Source: Flavobacteriales bacterium
GTDB lineage: Bacteria > Bacteroidota > Bacteroidia > Flavobacteriales_C > GCA-002722245
Length of the DNA stretch: 64,000 bases
Reading direction: 5' to 3'
NCBI GenBank assembly: GCA_023251095.1
Contig: JAHEZL010000021.1
Span: 31,772 to 95,771, forward strand
A program made the translations under genes and the position numbers. Every line of letters starts with the position of its first letter. Within the stretch, counting starts at the first letter, position 1. Below, piece by piece: positions 52,986 to 62,099 of the stretch. The notes beneath the pieces are model-generated. The model ran no database searches. It was not told where the DNA came from and saw only the letters and a program-made list of their open reading frames with translations.

Positions 52986-53063
52986 TTATTACAGTAGGTA
53001 TGATTCTTTACAGCTCTTGCAAATATCAAATTTACTTTTTTCCTTTACTATACTTATTACAGT
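52986..53063. promoter_or_regulatory. Direct repeats in the HxlR divergent promoter region
   Basis: TTATTACAGT at 52986-52995 and again at 53054-53063, 68 bases apart, within the 157-base gap between HxlR and the membrane gene. Such repeats could be HxlR binding sites. No perfect palindrome was found, so this is tentative. Confidence 0.4.
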
Positions 53064-53094
53064 TAAAGTCAAAAGTAAATTAAAAAATAATACG

Positions 53095-53466
53095 ATGGAA
53101 AAGGTTTTACAATATCTTCCTCATTTCATAGTAGGAGTGGGCGTATGGACGGCCTTAAACGGTGTGTTGCATGAGATTTTTATTTTATTATCGGATCACG
53201 CAAAACAATACGACAGAAATTTATTGCGCTTATTGGTGGATGGATTGATCCTCACCTTTGCCGGAACCATCATGATTTTTCTTTTCCCCGGCTTAAAAAG
53301 CGGGCAAAGTATTTTCTTTATCATCGCCCTTATTTGCTGCATTACTATGGTGATTTATTGTGCGTTGATATGGCCGTTTTTACCGGCTTACTGGATCATG
53401 GCTTTGCATCTCCTTTCCATTGTTCTTCTTTCATATTCTTTAATCACTAAATCAGTTACACAATGA
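53095..53466 (+). CDS. Small four-helix membrane protein, unknown
   Basis: 123 residues from ATG 53095; the longer in-frame frame back to 52867 would run through the HxlR gene and its promoter. Four hydrophobic helices (about 9-28, 44-64, 71-90, 96-115). No motif recognised. It shares an ATGA overlap with the following NADP-binding gene, so both are probably controlled by HxlR. Confidence 0.7.
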   Translation: MEKVLQYLPHFIVGVGVWTALNGVLHEIFILLSDHAKQYDRNLLRLLVDGLILTFAGTIMIFLFPGLKSGQSIFFIIALICCITMVIYCALIWPFLPAYWIMALHLLSIVLLSYSLITKSVTQ

Positions 53467-54116
53467 ACATTGCAGTATTAGGTACCGGCATGGTAGGCGA
53501 TATGATCGCTTCCAAATTAATTTCATTAGGACATTCCGTAATGATGGGTTCGCGCACAGTGAACAACGAAAAGGCATTGGCTTGGTGCGGTAAATCGGGC
53601 GCCAATGCATCACAGGGAACTTTTGCTGAAGCGGCACAATTCGGACTCGTAATTTTTAATTGCACCAAAGGCATGAATACCATTGATGCTTTGCGTTTGG
53701 CGGGAAGCGACAATTTAAAAAACAAAATTTTAATTGATATTTCCAATCCTTTAGATTTCAGTAAAGGTATGCCGCCAACGCTTTCTATCGTGAACGACAA
53801 TTCCCTGGGAGAAGAAATTCAAAAACTTTTTCCTGAAACGAAAGTGGTGAAAACACTGAATACTTTAAATTGTCAGCTGATGGTAAATCCCAAACTGCTC
53901 AATGATGGCGACCACACTATTTTTATGAGTGGAAATTCTTCGGAAGCCAAAACGGATGTGAGTTTATTATTGCAATCTTTCGGCTGGAAAGCAGAAAATA
54001 TTATTGATTTGGGCGATATCACCACAGCACGCGGTACAGAGCAACTATTGCCTGTGTGGATCAGATTGTACGGCACTTTTGGGAACGCAATGTTTCAGTT
54101 TAAAATAGTGAAGTAG
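53463..54116 (+). CDS. NADP-dependent F420/ferric-reductase-like oxidoreductase
   Basis: 217 residues. Rossmann start MNIAVLGTGMVGDMIASKLISLGHSVMMGSRT, with VIFNCTKGMNT and ILIDISNPLDFSKG, matches the NADPH-dependent F420 reductase-like (F420_oxidored) family. In Bacteroidota, which lack F420, such proteins are NADP-dependent reductases with unknown substrate. The HxlR neighbour often controls redox or aldehyde-responsive genes, which fits. Confidence 0.82.
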   Translation: MNIAVLGTGMVGDMIASKLISLGHSVMMGSRTVNNEKALAWCGKSGANASQGTFAEAAQFGLVIFNCTKGMNTIDALRLAGSDNLKNKILIDISNPLDFSKGMPPTLSIVNDNSLGEEIQKLFPETKVVKTLNTLNCQLMVNPKLLNDGDHTIFMSGNSSEAKTDVSLLLQSFGWKAENIIDLGDITTARGTEQLLPVWIRLYGTFGNAMFQFKIVK

Positions 54117-54123
54117 TTTTTTA

Positions 54124-54187
54124 TCTCCCACAGATTACACAGATTTTCACAGATTTGTTCTGTGCAGATCTGTGTAATCTGTGGGAA
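54124..54187. repeat. Intergenic palindromic repeat, copy 2 of 2
   Basis: 64 bases with arms TCCCACAGATTACACAGATT (54126-54145) and its reverse complement (54166-54185, 19 of 20 pairs). Compared with copy 1 (7259-7324) a T-to-A change in one arm is matched by A-to-T in the other. Sits between convergent stops, where it could end both transcripts. Confidence 0.8.
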
Positions 54188-54193
54188 ATTAAA

Positions 54194-54433
54194 TTATTTT
54201 ATCAAAGCCTCAATTTTTGTAGCCAACTGAAGATCTTTGTCTGTTACAACATGTCCGGCGCTATGCGTACTAAGGCTTATTTTCACTGTATTGTAGGAGT
54301 TTTCCCAGTCAGGATGATGATCAGCCTTTTCAGCCAATAGCGCCACTTTCGTCATAAATCCAAAAGCGTCTACAAAATTTTTGAATTTAAAAGTAGCTTC
54401 CAGTGCGTTGTTGTTTTCTTTGAAATGTTCCAT
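54194..54433 (-). CDS. Pterin-4a-carbinolamine dehydratase
   Basis: 79 residues, slightly shorter than the usual 95-110; the N-terminal strand is trimmed. FGFMTKVALLAEKADHHPDWENSYNTVKISLSTHSAGHVVTDKDL in pieces holds the key HHPxW (His39-His40-Pro41) and the later T-H of the active site. The enzyme dehydrates 4a-hydroxytetrahydrobiopterin, normally with an aromatic amino acid hydroxylase that is not in the window. Divergent from OsmC. Confidence 0.88.
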   Translation of the reverse strand: MEHFKENNNALEATFKFKNFVDAFGFMTKVALLAEKADHHPDWENSYNTVKISLSTHSAGHVVTDKDLQLATKIEALIK

Positions 54434-54527
54434 ATAGTCTGTTAAAATAAGGGTGAGCCTGATGAAAGTATAAAAAAAAGTGAGTAACTATGGCGAATAA
54501 TTGGAAAAACTTAAAACTTAAATACTT

Positions 54528-54938
54528 ATGAAAAGATCAGCAACAGCACATTGGGAAGGAACAGGCAAAGAAGGAAAAGGTCACGTTTCCATGCAAAGCA
54601 AAGCTTTGGACAAAGTACAATATTCTTATGTTTCCCGTTTTGAAGAAGGAGTGGGTACTAACCCAGAAGAATTAATTGCAGCAGCTCACGCCGGATGTTT
54701 TACCATGAAACTAAGTTTCGTATTGGTAGCAGCAGGATTCACAGCAGAAGCTTTGGATACCTCTTGTGAAATTACTTTAGATGCAGGAGCGATCACTCAA
54801 TCAGCATTGAAATTAACTGCAAAAGTTCCGGGTATCTCTGCAGAGAAATTTGCTGAAGCTGCGAAAGAGGCGAAAGAAAACTGTCCGATTTCAAAGTTGT
54901 TGAACACCAATATTACTTTGGAGTATACTTTGGCGTAA
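54528..54938 (+). CDS. osmC: OsmC-family peroxidase (OsmC subgroup)
   Basis: 136 residues. The two reactive cysteines are present: HAGCFTM (Cys57) and ENCPISK (Cys119). ATAHWEGTGKEGKGHVSMQSKAL and GTNPEELIAAAHAG match the OsmC subgroup. It reduces organic hydroperoxides. A hairpin terminator follows, then tRNA-Phe on the other strand. Confidence 0.92.
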   Translation: MKRSATAHWEGTGKEGKGHVSMQSKALDKVQYSYVSRFEEGVGTNPEELIAAAHAGCFTMKLSFVLVAAGFTAEALDTSCEITLDAGAITQSALKLTAKVPGISAEKFAEAAKEAKENCPISKLLNTNITLEYTLA

Positions 54939-54960
54939 GCCGTAAGTTCACACAAATAAA

Positions 54961-54990
54961 AAAGCCTTTAGATTGCTCTAAAGGCTTTTT
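54961..54990. terminator. Terminator after osmC, usable from both sides
   Basis: Perfect 12-bp stem AAAGCCTTTAGA (54961-54972) and TCTAAAGGCTTT (54977-54988) with a 4-base loop and T runs on each side. It lies between osmC and the 3' end of tRNA-Phe. Confidence 0.85.
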
Positions 54991-54997
54991 CCGTTTG

Positions 54998-55070
54998 TGG
55001 TGCCTGCTGGAATTGAACCAGCGACACGCAGATTTTCAGTCTGCTGCTCTACCGACTGAGCTAAGGCACC
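54998..55070 (-). tRNA. tRNA-Phe (GAA)
   Basis: On the reverse strand GGTGCCT (5') pairs with AGGCACC (3') and ends in A at 54998; 73 bases. D-arm TTAGCTCAGTCGGTAGAGC, anticodon stem CAGAC/TCTG region with loop CTGAAAA (anticodon GAA, plus-strand TTC at 55035-55037), T-arm GCTGGTTCAATTCCAGC. CCA is not encoded. Confidence 0.97.
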
Positions 55071-55152
55071 AATTTTTAAATAACGGACGGCAAAACTAAG
55101 TATATTTTTCAAATAATAAAATATTAGCGTTTTTAATCTCTTAAGAAAGGTA

Positions 55153-55160
55153 TAACTTTG
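55153..55160 (+). promoter_or_regulatory. -7 element before coaX (TAnnTTTG)
   Basis: TAACTTTG, a perfect -7 match, ends five bases before the ATG at 55165, so the message may be leaderless or nearly so. No well-spaced TTG upstream. Confidence 0.45.
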
Positions 55161-55164
55161 AGAG

Positions 55165-55890
55165 ATGCGCTTGGCCGTAGATATAGGAAATACAAACACC
55201 AAGGTGGCTTACTTTGAAAAGGGTAAACTGAGCAATACTCAGGTTTACGAGGCTTTTCCGGAGGCTGAATTGCTTGACTTGCTTTCAGGAAAACTCTGCG
55301 AAAGAGCCATCGTTTCATCGGTAAAAAAATTGTCACCTGCTTTTTTAAAAAGCATGGCCCAAAATCAGGTTTTGATCTTTTCATCTGATACGGCTCTTCC
55401 ACTGAAAATTGAATATGCAACTCCTCAAACCTTAGGTGTCGACAGGATTGCTGCGGCAGTAGGGGCAAAGGCCCTTTTTCCGAAGCAAAATGTTTTGTGT
55501 TTTGATTTCGGTTCCTGCATTACCACTGAATTTGTGGATCAGGCGGGAGTGTATCACGGAGGGTCGATTGCCCCTGGGATGAATCTGCGATTTAAATCCA
55601 TGCATACTTTTACCGATAAACTGCCGTTAATTGCAGCACAACAATTTCCGCAACCTACCGTGACGGGCAATAGCACTGAAAGTTGTATGATTTCGGGAGT
55701 GGTGAATGGAATTTTGTTTGAAATAAAGGGAATGATCTCCCAATATGAGTTGAAATACAAAGATTTAAAAGTAGTATTTACAGGCGGAGACGCTACTTAT
55801 TTTGAAAGCCTGTTAAATATGAAGATATTTGTCGACCCTTATCTCGTTTTAAAAGGGTTAAATGAAATTTTAGAATACAATGCGGATTAG
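55165..55890 (+). CDS. coaX: Type III pantothenate kinase
   Basis: 241 residues. It phosphorylates pantothenate, the first step of CoA synthesis. MRLAVDIGNTNTKVAYFEKGKL is the phosphate-binding start; QTLGVDRIAAAVGA, DFGSCITTEF and GGSIAPGMNLRFKSMH are the further family blocks. It overlaps the following barrel gene by 11 bases. Confidence 0.95.
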   Translation: MRLAVDIGNTNTKVAYFEKGKLSNTQVYEAFPEAELLDLLSGKLCERAIVSSVKKLSPAFLKSMAQNQVLIFSSDTALPLKIEYATPQTLGVDRIAAAVGAKALFPKQNVLCFDFGSCITTEFVDQAGVYHGGSIAPGMNLRFKSMHTFTDKLPLIAAQQFPQPTVTGNSTESCMISGVVNGILFEIKGMISQYELKYKDLKVVFTGGDATYFESLLNMKIFVDPYLVLKGLNEILEYNAD

Positions 55891-57181
55891 AATTGTTTTG
55901 TTTTTGTCTCTGATTTATTTTTCCTCTTTCTCGCAGGGAGGTTCTAATTCAGTGTATTCTCAGTATGGTTTCGGGATGTTATATCCTCATCAATCCGGAC
56001 AAAGTTTCGGCATGGGAAATACAGGTATTGCGATGAGCAGTCCTTTAAACATCAATTTGTTTAACCCTGCTTCCGTTGCTGATATAAAATACATGACCTT
56101 TGACGTGAATGTTTTGTCGAACAGCATTAGCGCAAAAGACGGAATAAACACTCCTGCTTCATACACCGATGCTTCTTTAGGTACAATAGCGCTGGCCATT
56201 CCACTTCTTAAAAACTGGGGAGCCTATGCCGGATTAACACCTTTTTCTTCTGTGGGATACCGGGTAGCAAGAACTTTTTCTGATAGCACTTTAGGTACCG
56301 TGAATGATTATTATCATGGTACAGGAGGGGTGAATTCTATTTTTTTGGGAAGCGGCTACCGATATAAAAATTTATCTATTGGTGCTAAAGGAAATTATTT
56401 ATTCGGCGCTTTTACCCATGATCATTTGAGAGTTTTGACACCGGGTACTTTTTTTAATTCCTATAGTCAAAACAAATACACTTTTGCCAATTTAACTCTT
56501 GATTTAGGAGCTCAGTACCGAATTGCCGCGAATGAAAATTTAAGTTTTATTGTAGGTGTGGTTTATGGAATGCAGCAGGAGCTGACTGTAAAAACAACCG
56601 AACGCATGTTAACCACCACTCAAAATGTGTTAACAGATAGTTCGGCCACCGATGTTTTCATTAAAAGTGTGGTTTTTGATAACACGGCAAATCCGGGCAA
56701 ATCCACGCTCACTTATCCTCAATATTTCGGAGGAGGAATTTCCGTGAATTACAAAGAGAAATTAATTGTCACTTTTGATTACAAACAACAGGAATGGAAA
56801 AAATTTGAACTCACAAATTCCTCTTCCTATACTGCCGGAAAAAGCTTCAATTTAGGTGCGGAATGGACACCAAATAAAAACTCGGCGGGCAATGAGAATT
56901 ATCATAAAAGAGTGGCTTACCGCATAGGCTTACGATACGCCAATCTTCCTTTAACCATCAACAATACCAATATCACGGATTATGGAATCAACATTGGTTT
57001 TGCTTTTCCTTTGCGCAAATTAAAATTTGAAAGAGAATTGTTCGGTTCATACATCAATCTTGGTTTTGAAGCGGGCAGAAGAGGAACGCTGGCTGCCAGC
57101 TTGGTAGAGGAGAGTTATTTCAAAATCAATATCGGATTTACTTTTAACGACAAGTGGTTCATCAAGCGTAAATTTGATTAA
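55880..57181 (+). CDS. Outer-membrane beta-barrel protein, FadL-like
   Basis: 433 residues with signal peptide 1-18 (SSFSQG). YSQYGFGMLYPHQSGQSFGMGNTGIAMSSPLNINLFNPASVADI is the typical opening of the FadL/OmpP1-like barrels of Bacteroidota, followed by alternating strands to the C-terminus. It lies between coaX and lptC, as in many relatives, suggesting a role in outer-membrane lipid transport, though the cargo is unknown. Confidence 0.82.
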   Translation: MRIRIVLFLSLIYFSSFSQGGSNSVYSQYGFGMLYPHQSGQSFGMGNTGIAMSSPLNINLFNPASVADIKYMTFDVNVLSNSISAKDGINTPASYTDASLGTIALAIPLLKNWGAYAGLTPFSSVGYRVARTFSDSTLGTVNDYYHGTGGVNSIFLGSGYRYKNLSIGAKGNYLFGAFTHDHLRVLTPGTFFNSYSQNKYTFANLTLDLGAQYRIAANENLSFIVGVVYGMQQELTVKTTERMLTTTQNVLTDSSATDVFIKSVVFDNTANPGKSTLTYPQYFGGGISVNYKEKLIVTFDYKQQEWKKFELTNSSSYTAGKSFNLGAEWTPNKNSAGNENYHKRVAYRIGLRYANLPLTINNTNITDYGINIGFAFPLRKLKFERELFGSYINLGFEAGRRGTLAASLVEESYFKINIGFTFNDKWFIKRKFD

Positions 57182-57182
57182 G

Positions 57183-57731
57183 ATGAAAATGCTTCAAGGT
57201 TCAAATATTTTTTGCCTTTTTCTTTGTGGCTTTTTTCTTCTTTGTGCTTCCTGTGAAAATGATATGGCTGAGGTAGCATCAGCTTCCACCGAATATAAAT
57301 TTCCTTCTACAACTTATTTGGATTACGATGTTTTATATAGTGATTCGGCTATTGTAAGAGTTCGTTTGCAGGGAAAAATAATGGAGCAATACGACGGAGA
57401 AATTGCGCACGATGAATTTAAAGAGGGTGTGCATCTTTGGTTTTTTGATCACGAGAAAAATGTGGAATCGGAAATGACGGCCAATTACGCAACGCGTCAG
57501 CGCACGTCCAATCAAATGAAAGCAAAAGGAAATGTAGTGGTGTTCAATAAAAAAGGAGAAAAATTAAATACCGAATTCCTTACCTGGGATGCCAACACCA
57601 GAAAAATATATACCGATGAACCTGTTCGAATCACCACTAAAGACAAGGTGATTAAAGGAAAGGGATTGGTTTCCGACGAGACTTTTACCAACTACCGCAT
57701 TAAAAACATTACAGGAGAATTCCGCCGCTAA
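57183..57731 (+). CDS. lptC: LPS export periplasmic protein LptC
   Basis: 182 residues from ATG 57183 (an in-frame TTG at 57174 would overlap the barrel gene). The N-terminus has a hydrophobic segment with LLCASCEN, either lipobox or single-pass anchor. LptC fold segments: SDSAIVRVRLQGKIMEQYDG, ESEMTANYATRQRTSNQMKAKGNVVVFNKKGEKLNTEFLTWD in pieces, DEPVRITTKDKVIKGKGLVSD. LptC bridges LptBFG and LptA during LPS transport. Convergent with a TPR gene two bases away. Confidence 0.88.
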   Translation: MKMLQGSNIFCLFLCGFFLLCASCENDMAEVASASTEYKFPSTTYLDYDVLYSDSAIVRVRLQGKIMEQYDGEIAHDEFKEGVHLWFFDHEKNVESEMTANYATRQRTSNQMKAKGNVVVFNKKGEKLNTEFLTWDANTRKIYTDEPVRITTKDKVIKGKGLVSDETFTNYRIKNITGEFRR

Positions 57732-57733
57732 GA

Positions 57734-58669
57734 CTATTTGCAATGTTTCTTCACCAGTTTTTTTACTTCATCACCGTAGTTGTATTCATAACTCAGTTTT
57801 TCCGAAGTTTCCAGATCTTTACACGCATTGCTGAACTGGTTGAGTTCAATGTATACCTTCGCTCTGTTTTTGTAAGCCCATGAATTGGTGGGATACAATT
57901 TTATGGAGAGGTTGATGTCTTTCAACGCTTTGTCGTATTGTTTCAGTTTGAAATAACAATCTCCCCTGTTGCTGTATAACAAGGCTTCATTAGGATCGAT
58001 CTGAACTCCTTTATCAAAATAAGTCAATGCTTCTTTAAGGCTGTCCAATTCGGTATACAGCAAACCTAAATTGATATAATTGAACACTACGGATGAATCA
58101 ATAGAAATAATTTTTTTCAGGATCTGAATGGCTTTTATTTTCTGATTATCGGCTCTGTAGGTTAAAGCAAGATTGTTGAGTGCGTAGATGTTATTTGGAT
58201 TGTATTTCAAAATTTTCTCATCGTCTTTTTGAGCTTTATCATATTGACGCGAAAAATAGTAAGTACTCGCTCTTGCGCTGTAATACACAAATTTTATACT
58301 GTCGCTTTCGGCCATTTTAATGGCCTTGTTAATGTATTTTAAAGAAGAATCGGTTTCATTGAAAGTGCGGAAATAATGTCCTAATTCACAATAAGGCGCT
58401 GAGTTGTCGGGGAAAATCTGAATCGCTTGGAGATATGCTTTTTTAGCATCGCTATAATTTTTCAGCTCCATTTCCATATCGGCTTTAAAGAAATAATATT
58501 TCATTTCTTTAGGATTCATTTTTATTGCTTTTTCAACCAATATTGCAGCTACGGTATAATCTTTTGCGTCGGCTTTCAGTTTGGCTTTGGTATAAATTGA
58601 ATCGGCTGTGATTTGTGCAAAAACAAAGGAAGTAAAGCAGATGAAGAAGACCAGAAATAAATTTTTCAT
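57734..58669 (-). CDS. TPR-repeat periplasmic protein
   Basis: 311 residues. Signal peptide (1-18, SFVFAQ), then about eight tetratricopeptide repeats, such as ALTYFDKGVQIDPNEALLYSNRGDCYFKLKQYDKALKDINLSIKLYP in pieces. Probably a scaffold in the periplasm; partners unknown. It follows mfd on the reverse strand by 40 bases and is convergent with lptC. Confidence 0.85.
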   Translation of the reverse strand: MKNLFLVFFICFTSFVFAQITADSIYTKAKLKADAKDYTVAAILVEKAIKMNPKEMKYYFFKADMEMELKNYSDAKKAYLQAIQIFPDNSAPYCELGHYFRTFNETDSSLKYINKAIKMAESDSIKFVYYSARASTYYFSRQYDKAQKDDEKILKYNPNNIYALNNLALTYRADNQKIKAIQILKKIISIDSSVVFNYINLGLLYTELDSLKEALTYFDKGVQIDPNEALLYSNRGDCYFKLKQYDKALKDINLSIKLYPTNSWAYKNRAKVYIELNQFSNACKDLETSEKLSYEYNYGDEVKKLVKKHCK

Positions 58670-58709
58670 AAGGCGGATTTAATAAAAAGAAAATTAAAAG
58701 TATGGAAAT

Positions 58710-61700
58710 TTATGCGTTTTGCAGAACCAATTTATTCAGCGCTTCTTTCGCTTCTTCAATGGTTGAAATATATTCCATCACCAGCGTGAGTTTATCTTTT
58801 ACTTGTTTTAACTGGCATTTCAGAGGGTTGTCCTGAACGTATTTTAGAGTTGCGCCAAATTGTGCCGATTGAAAATATTTGTTGTTTTGGTCGCCAAGGA
58901 AATGTCCGCGCAACTTATTGTTTTTCAAAATAATTTTTTCGAAGCCCAGCTTTTGCCCTATCCATCGAAGTTGCATGGCATTGAATAATTCCCGTGTTGA
59001 TTTCGGTATTGCGCCGAAACGATCAATCATGTGTTTTTCAAAGGCCAATAATTGTTCTTCGTTTTTTACTTCATTGAGGTCTTTGTACAGTGCCAGTCTT
59101 TCTGAAACGGTATTGACATAAGTAGTTGGAATGAGAATTTCAACATCGGTGTCAATCACGCATTCATCAGCAAACATTCTGATATTTGGTTCCCCTTCAT
59201 ACAAATCTTTGAATTCATTTTCTTTTAATTCGTGCAAGGCTTCATCGAGAATTCTTTGGTACATGTCATAACCCACATCGGTGATAAATCCCGATTGTTC
59301 GGCACCCAGTAAATCTCCTGCGCCACGGATGTCGAGGTCGCGCATGGCGATGTTGAATCCACTTCCCAAATCAGAAAACTCTTCAATGGCGCGCAATCTT
59401 TTTCGTGATTCATCGCTCAGTGTAGAAAGGGGAGGAGTGAGCAAATAGCAAAATGCTTTTTTGTTGGAACGACCAACACGGCCGCGCATTTGGTGCAAAT
59501 CACTGAGTCCGAAATTTTGTGCGTTGTTGATGATAATTGTATTTGCGTTTGGAATATCTAGTCCGGATTCAATGATGGTGGTAGCCACCAAAACATCAAA
59601 CTGGCCTTCAATAAAATCCAGCATCACTTCTTCCAATTTATCGCCATCCATTTGTCCGTGACCGATAGCAACGCGCGCACTTGGCAGCAAGCGCTGAATT
59701 TTCCCCGCGATTTCCATAATGTTGCTCACTTTGTTGTGCACGAAAAAAACCTGTCCGCCTCTTTCCAATTCAAAGCGAATGGCATCGCGCAGCATTTCGT
59801 CATTGAAGCCGGTGACGGTTGTTTCCACAGGATAACGATTGGGCGGTGGAGTGTTGATTACACTGAGATCGCGTGCGCCCATGAGTGAGAACTGAAGCGT
59901 ACGTGGAATAGGAGTTGCAGTGAGTGTGAGCGTATCTACATTGGCTTTAATTAATTTCAATTTGTCTTTTATCGACACGCCGAATTTTTGTTCTTCATCG
60001 ATGATCAATAAGCCGAGATCCTTGAATTGCACGTCTTTTCCAACGATGCGGTGAGTGCCGATGATAATGTCAACTTTTCCTTCTTTTAATTTTTCTAAAG
60101 TTTCTTTTTGTTGTTTCGCGGTGCGGAAGCGATTGATGTAATCTACCTTGCACGGAAAATCTTTGAAACGTTCGCTAAAAGATCTGTAATGCTGCAAAGC
60201 CAAAATGGTTGTAGGCACCAAAACAGCCACTTGCTTATTGTCGCAAACGGCTTTAAATGCAGCGCGAATCGCGATTTCAGTTTTTCCAAAACCAACATCA
60301 CCGCACACCAAACGATCCATTGGAAATTGTTTTTCCATGTCTTCTTTCACCGCTATGGTTGATTTTTCCTGATCAGGAGTATCTTCGTAAATAAACGATG
60401 CTTCCAGTTCCTGCTGCAAATAATTGTCGGGACTGAAAGCAAAACCTTTTTGTGCTTTTCGTTGTGCGTAGAGCTGAATAAGATCGTAAGCAATTTCTTT
60501 GACCTTCTTTTTAGTATTGTCTTTTTTGGTTTTCCAGGCCGCAGTTCCCAATTTATTTACCGAAGGTTCTTTTCCTTCTTTGCCCGAGTAACGGCTGATT
60601 TTGTGCAGCGATTGAATGTTGACATACAATAAGTCGCTGTCTTTGTAAAGTATCCTTACCGCCTCATGTTTTTTACCGTCGTTCTCAATGGTTTCCAGCC
60701 CGTCGAAAACACCAATGCCATAATCGGTGTGCACTACAAAATCACCTTTGTGCAGGCCCGTGAGCTCTTTAATGGTAATAGATTGCTTGCTTTTTTTGTA
60801 GCGCTCTTTGAGTTTAAAGCGGTGGTAGCGATTGAAAATCTGGTGATCGGTGTAGCACAATATTTTTTGATCGTGATCAATAAATCCTTCGTGCAAAGCA
60901 ATATTGATGAACTGATATTTTATGGATTCATCGCTGTTTTCGAGAGGATGGTGATCAATAATTTCTTTTAAGCGGGTGAGTTCTTTAGCGTTATCGGACA
61001 CTAAAAACAATTGATAATTTTTGTCCTGATATTCTTTTAAATGCTGAACCAGTAAAACAAAATTTTTGTTGAAGTTCAGTTGTGGCGAGCTGTGTACAAC
61101 AATACTTTTATCATCCCCTGAATTTTTAAACTGAATGACTTTGTGTTTTTGCAAATCGTTTTTGAAAGCAGCGTCATTCAAAAATAATTCTTCAGGATCT
61201 CTTTTTTTGATGGGTGTTTCACTTGTTTTTTCAAAGAGGCGAACTGTTTTTTGAAAAGCTTTTTCAACTTGTTCCTCAAATAATTCGGGATTGGAAATCC
61301 AGGCCACACAGGAAGATCCGAGGAAGTTCAGTAAAGATTCGCGCAATGAAACACTTTCTTTTCCCATGATGTCGGGAACCACTGTGATTCTATCCAGCGG
61401 ATCAACCGAGAGCTGATTGGAAGGATCAAAAGTGCGGATACTTTCCACTTCATCGCCAAAAAATTCAACACGGAAAGGATAATCGTTGGAGTAAGAAAAA
61501 ATATCGATGATGCCTCCGCGCACCGCAAACTGTCCGGGTTCCACCACAAAATCCGTTCGTTCAAAATGATATTCAAACAAAACATCAATGACAAAATCAA
61601 CCGATAAGTTTTCGCCTTTTTGAATTTGCAGAGAGTGTTGTTTAAATACTTTTTCGCTCACCACTTTTTCAGCAAGCGCTTCGGGATAAGAAACAATAAT

Positions 61701-62057
61701 TTTGTTTTTGTTGGTGGAAAGTGCACTGAGAATTTCTGTTCTTGCTAAAACATTTGCGTTTTGTACTTCCTCCAATTCATAGGGATTCCGGTAGGAAGCC
61801 GGAAAAAATAAAATGTCTTCTTTATGTAAAAATTGCTGTAAGTCGTTGTAAAAATAAGCAGCCTCTTCACTGTCGTTCAATAAAAAAACATGAGGGACTT
61901 TGTAAGTGCGGCAAACATTGGCAGCCAGTAGGGAAGGCAAAGAACCCTTGGCTCCGGTGAGTGTTACCGGGGCAGGAGAGTCTTTGTTTATTTTATACAA
62001 AAGCTCAGCCAGCAGAGGGCTTTCTTTGTATTTTTCCGACAGTACTTTTGCTTCCAT
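58710..62057 (-). CDS. mfd: Transcription-repair coupling factor Mfd
   Basis: 1115 residues. Mfd pushes stalled RNA polymerase off DNA damage and recruits UvrA. Order: UvrB-like N-terminal part (about 1-330), RNA polymerase-interacting domain (about 450-520, HKGDFVVHTDYGIGVFDGLE), helicase with Walker A GDVGFGKTE, DEEQ (LLIIDEEQKFGV) and TATPIPRTL, the second RecA domain (HGQMDGDKLEEVM ... QMRGRVGRS) and the TRCF C-terminal domain. Complete. Confidence 0.96.
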   Translation of the reverse strand: MEAKVLSEKYKESPLLAELLYKINKDSPAPVTLTGAKGSLPSLLAANVCRTYKVPHVFLLNDSEEAAYFYNDLQQFLHKEDILFFPASYRNPYELEEVQNANVLARTEILSALSTNKNKIIVSYPEALAEKVVSEKVFKQHSLQIQKGENLSVDFVIDVLFEYHFERTDFVVEPGQFAVRGGIIDIFSYSNDYPFRVEFFGDEVESIRTFDPSNQLSVDPLDRITVVPDIMGKESVSLRESLLNFLGSSCVAWISNPELFEEQVEKAFQKTVRLFEKTSETPIKKRDPEELFLNDAAFKNDLQKHKVIQFKNSGDDKSIVVHSSPQLNFNKNFVLLVQHLKEYQDKNYQLFLVSDNAKELTRLKEIIDHHPLENSDESIKYQFINIALHEGFIDHDQKILCYTDHQIFNRYHRFKLKERYKKSKQSITIKELTGLHKGDFVVHTDYGIGVFDGLETIENDGKKHEAVRILYKDSDLLYVNIQSLHKISRYSGKEGKEPSVNKLGTAAWKTKKDNTKKKVKEIAYDLIQLYAQRKAQKGFAFSPDNYLQQELEASFIYEDTPDQEKSTIAVKEDMEKQFPMDRLVCGDVGFGKTEIAIRAAFKAVCDNKQVAVLVPTTILALQHYRSFSERFKDFPCKVDYINRFRTAKQQKETLEKLKEGKVDIIIGTHRIVGKDVQFKDLGLLIIDEEQKFGVSIKDKLKLIKANVDTLTLTATPIPRTLQFSLMGARDLSVINTPPPNRYPVETTVTGFNDEMLRDAIRFELERGGQVFFVHNKVSNIMEIAGKIQRLLPSARVAIGHGQMDGDKLEEVMLDFIEGQFDVLVATTIIESGLDIPNANTIIINNAQNFGLSDLHQMRGRVGRSNKKAFCYLLTPPLSTLSDESRKRLRAIEEFSDLGSGFNIAMRDLDIRGAGDLLGAEQSGFITDVGYDMYQRILDEALHELKENEFKDLYEGEPNIRMFADECVIDTDVEILIPTTYVNTVSERLALYKDLNEVKNEEQLLAFEKHMIDRFGAIPKSTRELFNAMQLRWIGQKLGFEKIILKNNKLRGHFLGDQNNKYFQSAQFGATLKYVQDNPLKCQLKQVKDKLTLVMEYISTIEEAKEALNKLVLQNA

Positions 62058-62099
62058 TGCTATGCAAAGGTAAGTCGGTTTTTTTGCTATTTATCGATT

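Noticed and set aside
52867..53094. N-terminal extension of the membrane protein at 53095
   Set aside because: Would run through the HxlR gene start and promoter; residues do not look like a natural leader.
54501..54530. TTG-N19-TACTTATG before osmC
   Set aside because: The -7-like block would include the start codon itself, so it cannot be the promoter of this start.
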